A DNA stretch of 64,000 bases from positions 1 through 64,000 of the forward strand of contig NZ_QLKQ01000032.1 of NCBI RefSeq assembly GCF_003349955.1, given 5' to 3'. Below the pieces are notes generated by a model that made no database searches, was not told the DNA's origin, and saw nothing but the letters and a program-made list of their open reading frames with translations. The position numbers were made by a program, and so were the translations under genes. Positions within the stretch are counted from its first letter, which is position 1, and each line of letters opens with the position of its first letter. The stretch comes from Azospirillum brasilense. Its GTDB lineage: Bacteria; Pseudomonadota; Alphaproteobacteria; Azospirillales; Azospirillaceae. Below, piece by piece: positions 21,689-29,922 of this stretch.

Positions 21689-22306
21689 TCACCCGCGGTC
21701 GTTGCGGTGGGGCGAACCGGGCGGCGCCCAGCGGGAGTCGCCCAGCTTCGGCATGTCGTCCGGACCGTCGCGGTCCGCCGGACCGGCGCCTTCCGGGCGG
21801 CCGCCGTCGGGGTCGACCTCCTGGTAATCGACGTCGATCACGCCCGGCGGCGGGCGGTTGCCTGGACCGCCATGGGGGCCGTTCGGATCGCCGGCGTTCC
21901 AGCCCTGGCCGCCTGCCTGACCGCCCATGCGGCCGTGCATCTGGAAGGAGGCAGCACCCTTCATACGGTCGAACAGCCAGCGGCCCAGAGCGTTGCGGAT
22001 CGGGCGCACGAACAGAAGGATTCCGACGACGTCCGTCAGGAATCCGGGGATGATCAGCAGCAGACCGGCGACGACGACACAGAACCCCTCGAACACCGCG
22101 CCGACCGGGCTCTCGCCGCGCTCCGCCGACTGCTGCGCGCGCTTCAGCACGGACAGGCCCTGCCAGCGGATCAGCACGGACCCCAGGATGGCGGACAGGA
22201 TGACCAGCCCGACCGTCGGACCGGCGCCAATCCAGTCGCCGACCTCGATGAAGGTCGCGATTTCCGCGATCGGCAGCAAAAGGAACAACAGCAACAGTGG
22301 ATTCAT
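21689..22306 (-). CDS. fxsA: FxsA-family membrane protein
   Basis: This 205-residue inner-membrane protein has the FxsA fold. The N-terminus MNPLLLLFLLLPIAEIATFIEVGDWIG is followed by further hydrophobic segments (TVGLVILSAILGSVLI, GLLLIIPGFLTDVVGILL). Its long hydrophilic tail is rich in Gly, Pro and Asp. In E. coli FxsA overproduction alleviates phage T7 exclusion. Its normal role is unclear. It is divergent from the Tim44-like gene. Confidence 0.9.
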   Translation of the reverse strand: MNPLLLLFLLLPIAEIATFIEVGDWIGAGPTVGLVILSAILGSVLIRWQGLSVLKRAQQSAERGESPVGAVFEGFCVVVAGLLLIIPGFLTDVVGILLFVRPIRNALGRWLFDRMKGAASFQMHGRMGGQAGGQGWNAGDPNGPHGGPGNRPPPGVIDVDYQEVDPDGGRPEGAGPADRDGPDDMPKLGDSRWAPPGSPHRNDRG

Positions 22307-22549
22307 GGCCGTCCTTGCTCTTTCAACCCCGAGGGCCTATCTACACCAGGGTACGTCACCCGATCTTTGGTTGGAAGAACAGCTCCGGCACGGGTCATCG
22401 GGTGGAATCCTCGGCGGAGAGGGCGAGCTGGGACTTGGTCCCGGCACCGTTCCGGTACACTTAATGCTCACCCGCCGGAGGGTCCAGTAGAGGATCAAGC
22501 GGGGCCGGTGATTTCGGGGCCGGCCTTCAGTCACCCGGAAGGATGGATG

Positions 22550-23224
22550 ATGGGAGATGGGTTTGTGTTCGTCGAGATCCTGATCTTCGCGATGATCGCG
22601 GCGTTTCTCGTGTACCGGCTGCGCAGCGTGCTCGGCCGCCGCACCGGTGAGGAACGTCAGCGGCCGAACCCCTTCACGGCCCGCCCCAACAACCAGCCCG
22701 ACAACGTGGTGGCGATGCCCAACCGCGAGCGGCCCGTGCCGAACGCCGCCCCGTCGCCCGACGAGCCGGTGTCGCTGGCCACCGCGCTGGAACAGATCAA
22801 GGCCGCCGACCCCAGCTTCGACGAGAAGTATTTCCTGCAGGGCGCCCGCGGCGCCTTCCAGATGATCGTGGAGGCCTTCGCCAAGGGCGACACGGCCACG
22901 CTGCGCCCGCTGCTCTCGGACGAGGTCTACGACAACTTCGCCCGCGCGGTGCGCGAGCGCCAAGCGGCCGGCGAGACGCTGGAGACCCGCATCGAGACGA
23001 TCACCGACGCCGACGTGGTGGAGGCCCGCATGGACGGCCGCACCGCCCTGGTCACGGTGAAGTTCGTGTCGGAGCAGATGAACGTCGTGCGCAACAGCGC
23101 TGGCGCCGTGGTGGACGGCGATCCGAACAGCGTGGTCGAGGCCGTGGACGTCTGGACCTTCGCCCGCAACACCCGCGCCGGCGACCCGAACTGGGCGCTC
23201 GTCGAAACCCGCACCCCTCAATGA
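22550..23224 (+). CDS. Tim44/TimA-like membrane-anchored protein
   Basis: This 224-residue protein has one N-terminal membrane segment (FVFVEILIFAMIAAFLVYRL), a disordered Pro/Asn-rich linker and a C-terminal Tim44 domain (FQMIVEAFAKGDTATLRPLLSDEVYDNF). It is the bacterial relative of the mitochondrial import motor subunit. Two ATG codons stand in tandem (22547 and 22550). 22550 is seven bases from GGAAGG and is preferred. mltA follows after 13 bases. Confidence 0.9.
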   Translation: MGDGFVFVEILIFAMIAAFLVYRLRSVLGRRTGEERQRPNPFTARPNNQPDNVVAMPNRERPVPNAAPSPDEPVSLATALEQIKAADPSFDEKYFLQGARGAFQMIVEAFAKGDTATLRPLLSDEVYDNFARAVRERQAAGETLETRIETITDADVVEARMDGRTALVTVKFVSEQMNVVRNSAGAVVDGDPNSVVEAVDVWTFARNTRAGDPNWALVETRTPQ

Positions 23225-23237
23225 CCGATCGGTTCTG

Positions 23238-24443
23238 ATGTTCTCTCTTCCGGTTGTTCGTCTCAGCGCCGCGGCAGTCCTTGCCGCGGCGTTTCTCATT
23301 GGCTGCGAGCGGAAGGAGGAGGAGGCCAAGGCGCCGCCGCCCCCGCCGCCCGAAAAGCTGGTCCTCATCCCCGTCGCCTTCACGGCGCTGCCCGGCTGGA
23401 GCGCCGACCGCGTGGCGGAGGCCGTCCCGGCCTTCCAGCGCTCCTGCGCGAAGGTCAGGGCCCTGGCCGCCGACCGCTCCATCGGCCCCGACGGGGTCGG
23501 CGGCAAGGCGGCGGACTGGCAGGGCCCCTGCGCCGAGCTGGCCAAGCTGCCGCCCGGCGACGACGCGGCGGCACGCGCCTATTTCGAGACGTGGTTCACC
23601 CCCTACGCCGCGGCCAACAACGCCGAGCGGCGCGGCCTCTTCACCGGCTATTACGAGGTCGAGCTGAAAGGCAGCCGGACGCCGGATCCGGCCTTTCCGG
23701 TGCCGCTCTACAAGCGTCCCGCCGATCTGGTGATGGTCGACCTCGGCGAGTTCGCCGACCGCTGGAGGGGCGAGCGCATCGCCGGGCGCGTCACCGCCGG
23801 CCGGCTGAAGCCCTTCGAGGACCGCGCGGCCATCGAGGCCGGGGCGCTCAGCGGCAAGGGGCTGGAGCTGGTCTGGCTGCAGGACCCCATCGCCACCTTC
23901 TTCCTGCACATCCAGGGGTCGGGCCGGGTCAGCTTCCCGGATGGGACCGAGACGCGCGTCGGCTACGCCGCCCAGAACGGCCACAAATACGTCGCCATCG
24001 GGCGGGAGCTGATCGACCGCGGCGCCCTGACGCGCGAGGAGGTGTCGCTCCAGACCATCCGCGCCTGGCTGCAGGCCAACCCCGGCGAGGCCGCGGCGCT
24101 GATGAACAAGAATCCTTCCTACGTCTTCTTCCAGGAGCTGAAGGGGGAGGGGCCGAACGGCGCCCAGAACGTCGCCCTGACGCCGGGGCGGAGCCTCGCC
24201 ATCGATTCCAAGTTCCTGCCCTACGGCGTGCCGGTCTGGCTGGACGCCGAGGACCCGCAGGACGCCCAGACGCGCCTGCGCCGCCTGCTGATCGCCCAGG
24301 ACACTGGCGGGGCCATCCGCGGCCCGGTCCGCGGCGACGTCTTCTGGGGCCACGGTCCGGAGGCGGAGGCCAAGGCCGGCGTGATGAAGAGCGCCGGGGA
24401 GTACTACGTCCTGCTGCCGAAGACCGTCGCTCCGGCGAGCTGA
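23238..24443 (+). CDS. mltA: Membrane-bound lytic murein transglycosylase A
   Basis: MltA cleaves peptidoglycan glycan strands. The 401-residue protein has a lipoprotein signal with lipobox LIGC (C23), a Pro-rich spacer, the MltA domain (RGLFTGYYEVEL) and a C-terminal 3D domain. The putative catalytic aspartate lies in QDTGGAIRGPVRGDVFWG. It is 13 bases after the Tim44-like gene, the same order seen in many alphaproteobacteria. Confidence 0.94.
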   Translation: MFSLPVVRLSAAAVLAAAFLIGCERKEEEAKAPPPPPPEKLVLIPVAFTALPGWSADRVAEAVPAFQRSCAKVRALAADRSIGPDGVGGKAADWQGPCAELAKLPPGDDAAARAYFETWFTPYAAANNAERRGLFTGYYEVELKGSRTPDPAFPVPLYKRPADLVMVDLGEFADRWRGERIAGRVTAGRLKPFEDRAAIEAGALSGKGLELVWLQDPIATFFLHIQGSGRVSFPDGTETRVGYAAQNGHKYVAIGRELIDRGALTREEVSLQTIRAWLQANPGEAAALMNKNPSYVFFQELKGEGPNGAQNVALTPGRSLAIDSKFLPYGVPVWLDAEDPQDAQTRLRRLLIAQDTGGAIRGPVRGDVFWGHGPEAEAKAGVMKSAGEYYVLLPKTVAPAS

Positions 24444-24508
24444 CGGTCGCCTCTTTCCCCCGCCGCCCGTTTCCCCCCGCTGAGGAACCGAAGCGCAGCG
24501 GCTTCGGT

Positions 24509-24549
24509 TGTGTCAACCACCGCCGATAACGGTGGCTTTGGTTGACACA
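24509..24549. repeat. Inverted repeat upstream of the DUF1206 gene
   Basis: GTGTCAACC (24510-24518) pairs with GGTTGACAC (24540-24548), and an inner CCACCG pairs with CGGTGG, interrupted by a three-base bulge (CTTTGGT side). There is no T-run. It could be a weak terminator for mltA or an operator for the next gene. The GTGTCAACC word recurs in the 21-bp repeats at 30.6-30.76 kb. Confidence 0.6.
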
Positions 24550-24564
24550 CGGGGGGAGGGGGCC

Positions 24565-25407
24565 ATGACCCCGCTGCAACGGCAACTCGACAGGCTCAAC
24601 GAAATCGAAGGGCTGGCGCGGCTCGGCTACGCCGCGCGCGGCCTCGTCTATCTGATCGTCGGCTGGTTCGCCGTCACGGCGGCCTATGGCAGCAACCGGC
24701 CGACCGACACCAAGGGCGCGCTGGTCGAGCTGTTCCAGCACCCCTTCGGCTCGGTCCTGCTGGCGCTGACCGCGCTCGGTCTGGCCGGCTACGCGCTGTG
24801 GCGGGTCATGCAGGCGGTGCTGGACGTCGACCATCTCGGAACCTCCCCCAAGGGTCTGGTGGTCCGCGCCGGCTTCATCGTCGCCGGGGTGATCCACGCC
24901 GGTCTGGCGGTCTTCGCCATCAAGCTGCTGGCCGGGCAGGGCGGCGGGCGTGGCGATGGCGAGGCGGCGGCGCACGACTGGACGGCGTGGCTGCTCGCCC
25001 AGCCGATGGGCCGCGTCCTGGTGGCCGCGGTCGGGGCCGCCATCATCGGCACGGCCGTCGCCCACGCCATCAAAGCCTACAAGGCCAGCTTCCGCCGTGA
25101 GCTGGACGCCGACCCGGACACCATGAAGGTGATCTGCCCGATCGGCCGCTTCGGCTTCGCCGCCAAGGGGCTGGTCTTCGCGGTGGTCGGCAGCTTCTTC
25201 CTGGTGGCGGCTTGGCAGTCGGACTCGTCGGAGTCCGGCGGGCTGCTCAAGGCGCTGCAGTTCCTCCAGCAGCAGCCCTACGGCCCCTGGCTGCTCGGGG
25301 TGGTGGCCGCCGGGCTGTTCGCCTTCGGCGCCTTCAGCGTCGTCCAAGCCGTCTACTGCCGCATCGACGGCGAAGCGGCGGAGCGGCAGATCCGCGCCAT
25401 GGTGTGA
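24565..25407 (+). CDS. DUF1206 membrane protein
   Basis: This 280-residue protein is made of three internally similar units, each with two hydrophobic helices. The units begin near LARLGYAARGLVYLIVGWFA, GLVVRAGFIVAGVIHAGLAV and IGRFGFAAKGLVFAVVGSFF. This is the DUF1206 pattern, of unknown function. ATG 24565 follows GGGGGGAGGGGG. Confidence 0.9.
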   Translation: MTPLQRQLDRLNEIEGLARLGYAARGLVYLIVGWFAVTAAYGSNRPTDTKGALVELFQHPFGSVLLALTALGLAGYALWRVMQAVLDVDHLGTSPKGLVVRAGFIVAGVIHAGLAVFAIKLLAGQGGGRGDGEAAAHDWTAWLLAQPMGRVLVAAVGAAIIGTAVAHAIKAYKASFRRELDADPDTMKVICPIGRFGFAAKGLVFAVVGSFFLVAAWQSDSSESGGLLKALQFLQQQPYGPWLLGVVAAGLFAFGAFSVVQAVYCRIDGEAAERQIRAMV

Positions 25408-25443
25408 GCGAAAAGAACCGGACCAAAAGAAAAGGGCGCCGGT

Positions 25444-25568
25444 GAAGTCCCCTCTCCCCTCTGGGGAGAGGGTCAGGGTGAGGGGGTTGCGCTTTTGCCG
25501 GACATACCGTCATCGGCAATCCCCTCACCGCCCGCGTTGCGGGCACCCTCTCCCCAGAGGGGCGAGGG
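25444..25568. repeat. Nested palindromic repeat element, copy B
   Basis: The outer hairpins are CCCTCTCCCC-tct-GGGGAGAGGG (25450-25472) and a matching one at the right end. Inverted arms GGTGAGGGGGTTGC and a diverged GCAATCCCCTCACC lie inside, with a small CCCGCGTTGCGGG hairpin. It sits between the convergent DUF1206 and HIT genes. It is nearly the same as the element at 33.5 kb. Confidence 0.88.
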
Positions 25569-25590
25569 CTACAAGTCCTATCCAGGCCAC

Positions 25591-25606
25591 TGTTTCACGT
25601 GGATCG
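25591..25606. other. Degenerate parS-like half site
   Basis: TGTTTCACGTGGATCG keeps the left half and centre of parS but has lost most of the right half. It lies just downstream of the HIT gene stop. It may be a relic or chance. ParB binding would be expected to be weak. Confidence 0.3.
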
Positions 25607-25623
25607 TCGTGCCTCTTGGGTGA

Positions 25624-25992
25624 TCACCCCTTGGTGATCATCGGACCGAGGCGGCGGCCGGCGAAGACGTGGATGTGCAGGTGCGGAACCTCCTGGTTCG
25701 CGTCCTCGCCGCAGTTGGACAGGATGCGGTAACCGGGCTCGGCGGCGCCGGCGCCGCGCGCCACCTCGCCGACCGCGCGGAACAGGCCGGCGATCTCCGC
25801 TTCGGTCGCGCGGGCGCTGAAATCGTCCATATCGACGTAGGCGCCCTTCGGGATCACCAGGATGTGCGTCGGGGCCTGCGGGTTGATGTCGTGGAAGGCC
25901 AGCGCGTGCTCGGTCTCCAGGACCTTCTTGCACGGGATCTCGCCGCGCAGGATGCGGGCGAAGACGTTGTTCGGATCGTAGGTCTTGGCCAT
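25624..25992 (-). CDS. HIT (histidine triad) nucleotide-binding protein
   Basis: Hint-type proteins hydrolyse purine nucleoside phosphoramidates. The 122-residue protein has the triad HLHIH (H104, H106, H108) in VPHLHIHVFAG, plus HDINPQAPTHILVIPK. It lies 30 bases after hisE. HIT genes next to hisE are frequent in alphaproteobacteria, so it is probably the last gene of the his operon. Confidence 0.94.
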   Translation of the reverse strand: MAKTYDPNNVFARILRGEIPCKKVLETEHALAFHDINPQAPTHILVIPKGAYVDMDDFSARATEAEIAGLFRAVGEVARGAGAAEPGYRILSNCGEDANQEVPHLHIHVFAGRRLGPMITKG

Positions 25993-26022
25993 CGCGTCGT
26001 TTCCCCTTCCGCCTTGCTCTCG

Positions 26023-26379
26023 TTAAGCTTTGCGCGCGTTCTTTTCGGCGATGCCGCTGGTGCCCTCGCGCTGGGCCAGCTTCTCCCAGACCTCGGCGGG
26101 CTCCAGCCCGGCGTCGGCCCACAGCACCATCAGGTGATAGAGCAGGTCCGCCGATTCCGAGGCCATGGCCGCCTTGTCGCCGCGCACCGCCTCGATGACC
26201 GTCTCCACCGCCTCCTCGCCGACCTTCTGGGCGATCTTGGCGGTGCCGCGGTGGAACAGCTTGGCGGTGTAGGAGGTCTCCGGATCGGCGCCCTTGCGCG
26301 CCTGGACGGTGGCGTAGAGCCGGTCCAGCACCGCGGCCGTGGCGGCGGCCCTATCGCCAGATATCGTATCCTCAGCCAT
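26023..26379 (-). CDS. hisE: Phosphoribosyl-ATP pyrophosphatase
   Basis: HisE catalyses step two of histidine synthesis. The 118-residue MazG-like all-helical protein has [18 protein letters not shown], with acidic metal ligands, and [13 protein letters not shown]. It overlaps hisF by eight bases. The hisI cyclohydrolase is not fused and is not in this window. Confidence 0.95.
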   Translation of the reverse strand: MAEDTISGDRAAATAAVLDRLYATVQARKGADPETSYTAKLFHRGTAKIAQKVGEEAVETVIEAVRGDKAAMASESADLLYHLMVLWADAGLEPAEVWEKLAQREGTSGIAEKNARKA

Positions 26380-27157
26380 GCGCGGCCTCCCTCACACGGG
26401 CCGGGCGCACCGGGATGCCGGCGTCGGCGAGCGCCGCCTTGGCCTGCCCGATGGTGTAGGTGCCGAAATGGAAGATGGAGGCCGCCAGCACCGCCGTGGC
26501 GTGGCCCTCGCGGATGCCCTCCACCAGATGGTCCAGCGTGCCGACGCCGCCCGACGCGATGACCGGGATGCGCAGCCCGTCGGCCACCTTGCGGGTCAAG
26601 GCGAGGTCGAAGCCGCTCTTGGTGCCGTCGCGGTCCATCGAGGTCAGCAGGATCTCGCCGGCGCCGTAGGACTCCATGCGCTTGGCCCACTCGATGGCGT
26701 CGATGCCCGTCGCCTTGCGCCCGCCGTGGGTGAAGATCTCCCAGCGGCCGGGCTCGACCTGCTTGGCGTCGATGGCGACGACGATGCACTGCGCGCCGAA
26801 CTTCTCCGCCGCCTCCTGCACGAACTCCGGACGGTGAATGGCCGCGGTGTTGATCGACACCTTGTCGGCGCCGGCCAGCAGCAGCTTGCGGATGTCCTCG
26901 ACCGTGCGCACGCCGCCGCCGACGGTCAGCGGCATGAACACCTGCTCGGCGGTGCGGCGCACCACGTCGTAGATGGTGTCGCGGTTCTCGTGGCTGGCCG
27001 TGATGTCGAGGAAGGTCAGCTCGTCCGCCCCCTCCCGGTCATAGACGCGGGCCTGCTCCACGGGATCGCCGGCGTCGATCAGATCGACGAAGTTGACCCC
27101 CTTGACGACCCGCCCGTCCTTGACGTCCAGGCAGGGGATGACGCGCATCTTGAGCAT
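26372..27157 (-). CDS. hisF: Imidazole glycerol phosphate synthase subunit HisF
   Basis: HisF is the cyclase half of the HisF-HisH complex, a (beta/alpha)8 barrel of 261 residues. It has [16 protein letters not shown] (catalytic Asp about residue 11) and IVVAIDAKQ with the second catalytic Asp, plus the phosphate-binding VIASGGVG. Its ATG overlaps the hisA stop (ATGA). Confidence 0.97.
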   Translation of the reverse strand: MLKMRVIPCLDVKDGRVVKGVNFVDLIDAGDPVEQARVYDREGADELTFLDITASHENRDTIYDVVRRTAEQVFMPLTVGGGVRTVEDIRKLLLAGADKVSINTAAIHRPEFVQEAAEKFGAQCIVVAIDAKQVEPGRWEIFTHGGRKATGIDAIEWAKRMESYGAGEILLTSMDRDGTKSGFDLALTRKVADGLRIPVIASGGVGTLDHLVEGIREGHATAVLAASIFHFGTYTIGQAKAALADAGIPVRPARVREAAHG

Positions 27158-27906
27158 CAGCCGGCCTTTCCGGTGACAGGGGCGGGGGAGAGCAGGTCGA
27201 GCGCCGTCTTCGGGTCGATGCGCCCGTCGTAGAGCGCGCGGCCGCAGATGACCCCCTGGATGCCGGTGTCCTCCTCTTTCTTCAACGCGATAAGGTCGTC
27301 GATGGAGGAGACGCCGCCCGACGCGATCACCGGGGTGGTCAGGTGGAAGGCGAGGTCGGAGGTCGCCTCGACGTTCACGCCGCCCATGGCGCCGTCGCGG
27401 TTGATGTCGGTGTAGATGATCGCCGCGACGCCGCTGTCTTCGAACTTCAGCGCCAGATCCAGCGCCTTGATGGTCGAGGTCTCGGCCCAGCCGGCGACGG
27501 CCACGTAACCCTCGCGCGCGTCGATGCCGACGGCGACCTTGCCAGGGAACTCCTTGCAGGCTTCACGGACCAGTTCCGGCTCGCGCAGGGCGACGGTGCC
27601 GAGGATGACCCGGCTGACGCCCTTCTCCAGCCACATGCCGATGGTCTTCAGGTCGCGGATGCCGCCGCCCAGCTGCACCGGGATGGTCACGGCGCCCAGG
27701 ATGCTCTCGACCGCCTTGCCGTTGACCGGCTTGCCCTCGAAGGCGCCGTTCAGATCGACCAGATGCAGCCATTCGAAGCCCTGGCTTTCGAACAGGCGGG
27801 CCTGGTCGGCGGGTTCGGTGTTGAAGACGGTCGCCTGGCTCATCTCGCCGCGCAGCAGCCGAACGCAGGCACCGTCTTTGAGGTCGATGGCGGGATAGAT
27901 GATCAT
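27157..27906 (-). CDS. hisA: ProFAR isomerase HisA
   Basis: HisA is the ProFAR (phosphoribosylformimino-AICAR) isomerase, a 249-residue barrel related to HisF. It has [20 protein letters not shown] with the catalytic Asp at residue 8, [20 protein letters not shown] and [12 protein letters not shown] 27906 is preferred. The frame is open further but antisense-like. A GNAT gene separates it from hisH by a few bases on each side. Confidence 0.97.
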   Translation of the reverse strand: MIIYPAIDLKDGACVRLLRGEMSQATVFNTEPADQARLFESQGFEWLHLVDLNGAFEGKPVNGKAVESILGAVTIPVQLGGGIRDLKTIGMWLEKGVSRVILGTVALREPELVREACKEFPGKVAVGIDAREGYVAVAGWAETSTIKALDLALKFEDSGVAAIIYTDINRDGAMGGVNVEATSDLAFHLTTPVIASGGVSSIDDLIALKKEEDTGIQGVICGRALYDGRIDPKTALDLLSPAPVTGKAG

Positions 27907-27920
27907 CGCGGTGTCTCGTC

Positions 27921-28463
27921 CTATGGCGTGTCGTGGAGCGTGTCGGGGGTGAGGTCTTTCACATAGAAATGTCCGGCCAGCCTGTTGCCGTCCACCAGCG
28001 CATAGAAGGGATGCGTGCCCCAGCGGCGGAAGCCGAGGTCCTCGTAGAGGGCGATGGCCGCGGTCTGCGTCTCGCGCACGTCGAGGTTCAGCACGCGGAA
28101 GCCGGAGGCCCGCGCCTCCTCCTCGACCGCCACGGTCAGACGGCGGGCAAGGCCATGGCCGCGTGCCCAGGGGGCGACGAAGCTGGTGGTCAGGGTGGCG
28201 GCGTGGGCCTGCGCCTCGTTGTTGCGGGCCGGCTTGACGAGCTGGGCGGAGCCGGCGATGACGCCGTCCAGCCGGCCGACGAACAGGATGCGCTCCGGAA
28301 CCACCAGAACGCCCTTCCAGTAGCGTTCCATGATCTCGCGGGGGGGCGGCGCCACCCAGCCGAAGCCGCCGCCGGCCTTGACGGCGTCGTCGGCGGCGTC
28401 GCACAGGTCATGCAGGTCGCCCGTCTTCAGCGTGTCGATGCGTTCGACCGTGACGTCGGTCAT
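27921..28463 (-). CDS. GNAT-family N-acetyltransferase inside the his cluster
   Basis: This 180-residue protein has the GNAT acetyl-CoA region ([25 protein letters not shown]) and [27 protein letters not shown]. It lies two bases after hisH and 14 bases before hisA, so it must be co-transcribed. The substrate is unknown and it is not a known histidine pathway enzyme. An unidentified ORF in the Azospirillum brasilense his cluster was reported in early work. Whether it is this one is my recollection only. Confidence 0.88.
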   Translation of the reverse strand: MTDVTVERIDTLKTGDLHDLCDAADDAVKAGGGFGWVAPPPREIMERYWKGVLVVPERILFVGRLDGVIAGSAQLVKPARNNEAQAHAATLTTSFVAPWARGHGLARRLTVAVEEEARASGFRVLNLDVRETQTAAIALYEDLGFRRWGTHPFYALVDGNRLAGHFYVKDLTPDTLHDTP

Positions 28464-28465
28464 CG

Positions 28466-29110
28466 TCAGACCCGCCAGGTCAGGAAGTTGGCGACCAGGG
28501 CGAGCCCGGTCTCCTGGCTCTTTTCCGGGTGGAACTGGGTGCCGACCAGATTGTCGCGCCCGACCACCGCGGCGAAGGGCCCGCCGTAATCGGCGCTGGC
28601 GATCACGTCCTCCGGCCGCTCCACGGCGAAGCGGTAGGAGTGGACGAAATAGGCGTGCGCCCGCTCCGGCAGGCCGGCCAGCACGGGATGCTCCCGGCGC
28701 ACGTCCAGCTCGTTCCAGCCCATGTGCGGGATCTTCAGCGTCGGGTCGGCCGGCTCCAGCTTCACCACCTCGCCCTTGATCCAGCCCAGCCCCTCGGTCA
28801 CGCCGTACTCGCGCCCGCGCTCCGCCATCAGCTGCATGCCGACGCAGATGCCCAGGAAGGGGCGGCCCTTGCCGTGCACCACCTCGTCCAGCGCGTCGAG
28901 CATGCCGGGGACCTCCGACAGGCCGCGCTTGCAGTCGGCGAAGGCGCCCACGCCCGGCAGGACGACGCGGTCGGCCTTGCGCACGGCGTCGGCGTCGGAG
29001 GTCACCAGGACCTGGAAGGAGGCGTGACACCCCGCCGCCGCGCGCTCCAGAGCCTTGGCGGCGGAACGCAGGTTGCCGGAGCCGTAATCGATCAGCGCAA
29101 CGGTTTCCAT
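28466..29110 (-). CDS. hisH: Imidazole glycerol phosphate synthase subunit HisH
   Basis: HisH is the glutamine amidotransferase that feeds ammonia to HisF. The 214-residue class I GATase has nucleophile C89 in FLGICVGMQ and the catalytic H194 and E196 in [12 protein letters not shown] 29110 matches the family N-terminus ([13 protein letters not shown]). Confidence 0.96.
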   Translation of the reverse strand: METVALIDYGSGNLRSAAKALERAAAGCHASFQVLVTSDADAVRKADRVVLPGVGAFADCKRGLSEVPGMLDALDEVVHGKGRPFLGICVGMQLMAERGREYGVTEGLGWIKGEVVKLEPADPTLKIPHMGWNELDVRREHPVLAGLPERAHAYFVHSYRFAVERPEDVIASADYGGPFAAVVGRDNLVGTQFHPEKSQETGLALVANFLTWRV

Positions 29111-29162
29111 GAAACGAGGACCTTGTGACAGAGCGCCGGCCTTGTGGAAGCCGCCGGTTTTT

Positions 29163-29786
29163 TTAGAGGGAGCCGCCCAGCGTCCCCTTGGTGGAGGGCA
29201 CGGCGTCGCGCTTGCGCGGGTCGATGTCAATCCCGGCCCGCAGCGCGCGGGCAAGCGCCTTGTAGCAGCTTTCCACGATGTGGTGGTTGTTCTCGCCATA
29301 GAGGCATTCGACGTGCAGCGTCACGCCCGCGGCCATGGCGAAGGCCTGGAACCACTCGCGGAACAGCTCGGTGTCCATGTCGCCGATCTTGTCGCGGCTG
29401 AAGGACACCTTCCAGATCAGGTAGGGCCGGTTGGAGAAGTCCAGCGCGACGCGGGTCAGCGTCTCGTCCATCGGGATGTAGGCGTGGCCGTAGCGCTGGA
29501 TGCCCTTGCGGTCGCCCAGCGCCTTCGCCACCGCCTGACCGATGGCGATGCCGCTGTCCTCGGTCGTGTGGTGGGCGTCGATGTGCAGGTCACCCTCCGC
29601 CGCCACCGACAGGTCCATCAGGCTGTGGCGCGACAGCTGCTCCAGCATGTGGTCGAGGAAGCCGACACCGGTCCTGACGTCATAGACGCCGGTGCCGTCC
29701 AGATTCACGGCGACCCGGATCCGGGTTTCGGTGGTGTTCCGCTCGATCGAGGCGCGGCGGACGCCATTGGCAAGGCTCTGGTCCAT
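29163..29786 (-). CDS. hisB: Imidazoleglycerol-phosphate dehydratase (monofunctional)
   Basis: HisB dehydrates imidazoleglycerol phosphate. The 207-residue protein contains only the dehydratase domain, with metal-binding motifs [24 protein letters not shown] and [10 protein letters not shown]. The histidinol-phosphatase domain of the enteric HisB is absent, as in other alphaproteobacteria. It is the first his gene of the leftward cluster. The promoter should lie in 29787-29922, the divergent gap shared with the lipoprotein gene. Confidence 0.96.
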   Translation of the reverse strand: MDQSLANGVRRASIERNTTETRIRVAVNLDGTGVYDVRTGVGFLDHMLEQLSRHSLMDLSVAAEGDLHIDAHHTTEDSGIAIGQAVAKALGDRKGIQRYGHAYIPMDETLTRVALDFSNRPYLIWKVSFSRDKIGDMDTELFREWFQAFAMAAGVTLHVECLYGENNHHIVESCYKALARALRAGIDIDPRKRDAVPSTKGTLGGSL

Positions 29787-29922
29787 GAGTCCGGGTTTTA
29801 TCAGGAAGCGCGCGGGCGCGCCAGTGGCGCAGCCTCCGAAAACGCCTATGACCGTCGGTCGCGATGCCGCATAATGCGTGTGCATGCGTGGTTGTGTGCA
29901 CGCCTGACGCGCATAATGGGAT

